Source: NIOZ-UU13 sp035528395
GTDB lineage: Bacteria > Planctomycetota > Phycisphaerae > Sedimentisphaerales > Anaerobacaceae
Reading direction: 5' to 3'
Assembly: GCA_035528395.1 (NCBI GenBank)
Contig: DATKYR010000190.1
Coordinates: forward strand, 28,351-92,350
Length of the DNA: 64,000 nucleotides
Below the pieces are notes generated by a model. It was not told the origin of the DNA, ran no database searches, and saw nothing but the letters and a program-made list of their open reading frames with translations. Below are positions 61,283-64,000 of this stretch, one piece after another. Made by a program: the position numbers and the translations under genes. Positions within the stretch are counted from its first letter, which is position 1, and the number at the start of each line of letters is the position of its first letter.

Positions 61283-62659
61283 ATGAAATATGCTGATACA
61301 AAAGGAAGATTTTCTTTTCCCGGTGGAACACATCCGCCGGAGAAGAAGGAGCTTACCCGTGAAATGGAGATAGAGCGGGGGCCAGCCGTGACAGAAGTTG
61401 CGGTGATGCTTAGCCAGCATATTGGTGCAGTTTGCCAGCCGCTGATTAGAAAAGGAGATGCTGTCCAGGCGGGGCAGAAAATAGGTGATTGCGACGCATT
61501 TGTTTCGGCGCCGGTGCATTCGCCTATCACGGGCAAAGTAAAAGAAATCGCCCTGCGTTCTCATGCGGTCCTTGGTCGAAGCCTGGCAATAGTTATCGGT
61601 GCATTTCCCTACAGTCCGACAAAGTGGTCGTCCTTCAGGTTAAAAGATGATTTCGATGAGAACGACTATTCAGCGGGACAGATTTGCGAAGCTGTGCGCA
61701 AGGCTGGTATCGTTGGTATGGGCGGAGCCGGGTTCCCGACGAGGGTCAAGATAGAACCAAATCCTCGATTGCCGAAAGAGACGCTGATAATTAACGGCTG
61801 TGAGTGCGAGCCTTATATTACCTGCGATTATCGTATTATGCTTGAGCTGACCGACAAAATCATTGCGGGTGTCAAGCTTGCGCGGAAGGCGTCCGGCTGT
61901 TCACGGACCATTATCGCCATCGAAGATAATAAGCCCGAAGCAATAGAGGCGATGAATCAGACATTGAAGAGGTTCAAAAACAGCGAGGGTATCAAAGTTG
62001 TTCCGGTCAAGACGAAATATCCTCAGGGCGGCGAAAGGCAGCTTATCAAGGCGGTTCTGAAGAAAAATGTCCCTACAGGGGGTATTCCACCGATGATAGG
62101 TGTGGTGGTGCTTAACGTTGCGACAGTTGCGGCGATAGCCGAGGCGGTCATTTCAGATTTGCCGCTGACGCACAGGATTGTAACCGTAACAGGAGAGGCA
62201 ATCACCAAGCCCGGCAATTACAATTTTCCGATAGGGATGTCAGTTGAAAACATTATTGAATTTTGCGGGGGAGTTACTCAAAAGTCCGCAAAGGTAATCC
62301 TCGGCGGACCAATGATGGGGATAGCAATAGCCGATTTGCAGACGCCCATTACGAAAACGACCAATGCGATAACGGTATTAACAAAAGAACAGATAGGCAG
62401 AGCTAAATTCGCAAGACGCCAAACGGCTTGTATTCGCTGCGGCAGGTGTCTGCAGGTCTGCCCTGAGAATTTGAACCCGACGAAAATCGCCCATGCCGTG
62501 AAATATAATCTTTTGGATGTAGCGGAAAGATATTATATGAGTGCGTGTATGGAGTGTGGCTGCTGCAGCTATGTATGCCCGGCTAATATAGAGGTGACAG
62601 GGTATATCAAGACAGGCAAGATCTTTCTTGCCAGACAGAAGAAGAAAGTTCCGGGATAA
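61283..62659 (+). CDS. rnfC: Rnf electron transport complex subunit C
   Basis: The flavin- and Fe-S-carrying subunit of the Rnf complex, which couples ferredoxin oxidation and NAD reduction to ion transport. The start FPGGTHPPEKKELT is typical. GMGGAGFPTRVKI is part of the NADH/flavin site. Two 4Fe-4S cluster motifs end the protein: CIRCGRCLQVCP and CMECGCCSYVCP. 458 residues. No C-terminal Ala-rich extension like that of E. coli RsxC is present. rnfD follows after 185 bp of repeat-like DNA. Confidence 0.95.
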   Translation: MKYADTKGRFSFPGGTHPPEKKELTREMEIERGPAVTEVAVMLSQHIGAVCQPLIRKGDAVQAGQKIGDCDAFVSAPVHSPITGKVKEIALRSHAVLGRSLAIVIGAFPYSPTKWSSFRLKDDFDENDYSAGQICEAVRKAGIVGMGGAGFPTRVKIEPNPRLPKETLIINGCECEPYITCDYRIMLELTDKIIAGVKLARKASGCSRTIIAIEDNKPEAIEAMNQTLKRFKNSEGIKVVPVKTKYPQGGERQLIKAVLKKNVPTGGIPPMIGVVVLNVATVAAIAEAVISDLPLTHRIVTVTGEAITKPGNYNFPIGMSVENIIEFCGGVTQKSAKVILGGPMMGIAIADLQTPITKTTNAITVLTKEQIGRAKFARRQTACIRCGRCLQVCPENLNPTKIAHAVKYNLLDVAERYYMSACMECGCCSYVCPANIEVTGYIKTGKIFLARQKKKVPG

Positions 62660-62844
62660 TTAACGTGAAGCGTATCTCGTGAAGCGAGATGCGTAATAAA
62701 AGATTTTATTCTATCAAAAACACGAAGCACGAAATTCGAAATCCGAAACAAATACAAATGAGCAAAATACAAAATTCAAAACAAATTGAAAAACGTTTCG
62801 AACATTCGGAATTCGGATTTATACAAGATGTGAGATAGGAGAAG
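62660..62844. repeat. Inverted GAAATTCGAAATCCGAAAC-type repeat between rnfC and rnfD
   Basis: CACGAAATTCGAAATCCGAAAC in the left half and GTTTCGAACATTCGGAATTCGG in the right half are imperfect inverted copies; CAAATACAAATGAGC and similar A-rich words lie between. It fills most of the gap inside an expected operon, so the downstream genes must be read through it. Confidence 0.6.
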
Positions 62845-63858
62845 ATGCTTAAAGATATACGAGTTTCTTGTTCGCCGCATATCAGCGAACGTCTTTCGAC
62901 GCGGAGCGTTATGATAGATGTTATAATCGGTCTGGCGCCGGCTATGGCGGCGGCGGGGTATTATTTTCGCATCCATGCGCTTATCCTTATTTGTACATGC
63001 GTTATCTCTTCAGTTGCGACCGAATGGCTTTGTAACGTAATTCGTAAAAAGCCCAGTTCGCTGGGCGATTTCAGTGCCGTGGTTACCGGTATAATCCTTG
63101 CGTTGTCACTTCCGCCGAGGCTGCCTATTTGGACGGCAGTAGTCGGCAGCGTTTTCTCCATCGCAATCGGTAAAATGGTTTTTGGCGGACTCGGGGCGAA
63201 TATTTTCAATCCTGCTATGGTCGGGCGAACATTTCTGACGGCCTCTTTCGGTGTGTTGATGACAAGCTGGACGGTGCCGGCGACTGTTGACGGGACAATG
63301 CCTGCAATTGCGCCGGAAAATATAGTGCAGGCAAAAACTCAGGCAACGCCATTGGCCTGGAGTAAGCTGGCGATAAAAAACTCATTGGGAGCCGACATCT
63401 ACAGCGAGGAACAATTTAAGGCAACGTTCACAGGTGAGGTTGGCGGGTCTCTGGGTGAGACGAGTGTGATTGCATTGTTAATCGGCGGTATATATTTATT
63501 GATAAGGCGGACGATAAACTTTCATATTCCGTTGGCGGTTTTGGTTTCTGCTTTTGTCTTTGCGACGATAGCGTACTGGAAAGATTCGTATGCCTATGTT
63601 CAGCCTTTTTTCCACCTGTGCAGCGGCGGATTATTGCTGTGTGCCTTTTTCATCGCTACGGACCCTGTTACGGCCCCTTTGACGCGGAGGGGAATGTGGA
63701 TTTTCGGTATCGGCGTAGGAACGATAACGATGCTTATAAGAATTGTGGGAGAATATCCGGAAGGTGTGATGTTTTCTATTCTCCTGATGAATGCCGTGAC
63801 GCCTTTGATTGACAGGCTCTGTAAGCGGATTCCGACGGGAGGTAAGCCGGGAAAATAA
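62845..63858 (+). CDS. rnfD: Rnf electron transport complex subunit D
   Basis: A membrane subunit with about ten helices and a covalently bound FMN. The FMN-threonine site appears as S-x-T-x-x-T-x-x-like context near FGVLMTSWTVP; the exact modified residue cannot be read safely. DIRVSCSPHISERLSTRSVM begins the protein. LGDFSAVVTGIILALSLPP and FFIATDPVTAPLTRRGMWIFG are strongly conserved. 337 residues. The next genes (rnfG and others) would lie past the window edge, beyond the repeat array. Confidence 0.94.
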   Translation: MLKDIRVSCSPHISERLSTRSVMIDVIIGLAPAMAAAGYYFRIHALILICTCVISSVATEWLCNVIRKKPSSLGDFSAVVTGIILALSLPPRLPIWTAVVGSVFSIAIGKMVFGGLGANIFNPAMVGRTFLTASFGVLMTSWTVPATVDGTMPAIAPENIVQAKTQATPLAWSKLAIKNSLGADIYSEEQFKATFTGEVGGSLGETSVIALLIGGIYLLIRRTINFHIPLAVLVSAFVFATIAYWKDSYAYVQPFFHLCSGGLLLCAFFIATDPVTAPLTRRGMWIFGIGVGTITMLIRIVGEYPEGVMFSILLMNAVTPLIDRLCKRIPTGGKPGK

Positions 63859-63860
63859 AA

Positions 63861-64000
63861 GTGCCTAAAGTGAGCTAAAGTGAGCTAAAGTGAGCTAAAG
63901 TGAGCTAAAGTGAGCTAAAGTGAGCTAAAGTGAGCTAAAGTGAGCTAAAGTGAGCTAAAGTGAGCTAAAGTGAGCTAAAGTGAGCTAAAGTGAGCTAAAG
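63861..64000. repeat. Perfect 10-bp tandem array TGAGCTAAAG, at least 13 copies
   Basis: GTGCCTAAAG (63861-63870) is followed by thirteen uninterrupted copies of TGAGCTAAAG reaching the window edge, with no base changes. The unit is the same as that between gmk and rpoZ. The array is more uniform than any other in the window, so it may be young or variable in length; an assembly artefact is also possible. Confidence 0.95.

Noticed and set aside
63861..64000. CRISPR array
   Set aside because: The repeats are 10 bp and directly tandem with no spacers, and there are no cas genes.

Overview
The window looks like one contig of a Gram-negative planctomycete, most likely class Phycisphaerae. This is inferred from gene content, not computed. 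The signs are secreted enzymes and propeller proteins with dockerin-like Ca-binding tails, an ECF-type sigma factor followed by a protein kinase with TPR repeats, several lipoprotein or secreted glycoside hydrolases (two GH95, a DUF4038 protein, a GH43-like protein, DUF4832), a pseudopilin with the planctomycete H-x9-DG type tail, a heptose epimerase (LPS), Tat, and an Rnf complex. No rRNA, tRNA, CRISPR array or prophage was seen.

Layout. 0-5.4 kb (+): end of a P-protein (pheA), tpiA, secG, yicC, gmk, rpoZ, and coaBC split into two genes. 5.5-17.6 kb: a DUF4038 glycosidase (+), then on the minus strand pyrE, purB, an aldo/keto reductase, an M50 protease and two tandem GH95 lipoproteins. A membrane gene on the + strand at 10.5-11.3 kb carries an in-frame TAG. 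17.8-25.3 kb: a PilZ protein, pssA and psd (phosphatidylethanolamine synthesis), a GH43-like enzyme, an ECF sigma/TM/secreted coiled-coil operon and two small genes. 25.4-28.8 kb: a corrinoid-protein reactivating ATPase, a PGPGW membrane protein, a pseudopilin and a small 24-residue-repeat protein. 29-35.6 kb: a beta-helix gene fragment, a large CBM/FN3/beta-helix secreted protein, a group II intron in that gene's leader, and an HNH-AP2 endonuclease. 35.6-48.6 kb (minus): rhomboid, lgt, panD, a dead hicBA pair, panC, a folK-deoxynucleoside kinase fusion, dapL, tyrS, DUF502, hldD, DUF4832. 48.8-51.4 kb (+): tatA, tatC and a B12 radical SAM gene. 51.5-56.2 kb (minus): a beta-CASP nuclease and two propeller proteins with dockerin-like tails. 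56.5-59.8 kb (+): sigma factor and kinase. 59.9-64 kb: an M48 lipoprotease (minus), then a Cys-motif membrane protein, rnfC and rnfD.

The most unusual signal lies in the spaces between genes. Almost every longer gap is built from short degenerate tandem repeats, mostly of 7 bp (some of about 10 bp), and the sequence of the unit differs from gap to gap. Several arrays have an inverted partner. They run right up to genes: at least six genes take their stop codon from a repeat, and three take the start codon or the bases just before it. A second layer is a ~150-bp element with terminal inverted repeats (four copies), plus small palindromes. Two of these palindromes sit in frame inside psd and encode matching peptides, as Rickettsia palindromic elements do. 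The psd gene is also flanked by inverted copies of the 150-bp element. I regard this repeat system, and psd in particular, as the best candidate for something undescribed.

Limits: all calls come from reading motifs and family knowledge; no database search, folding or codon statistics were run.
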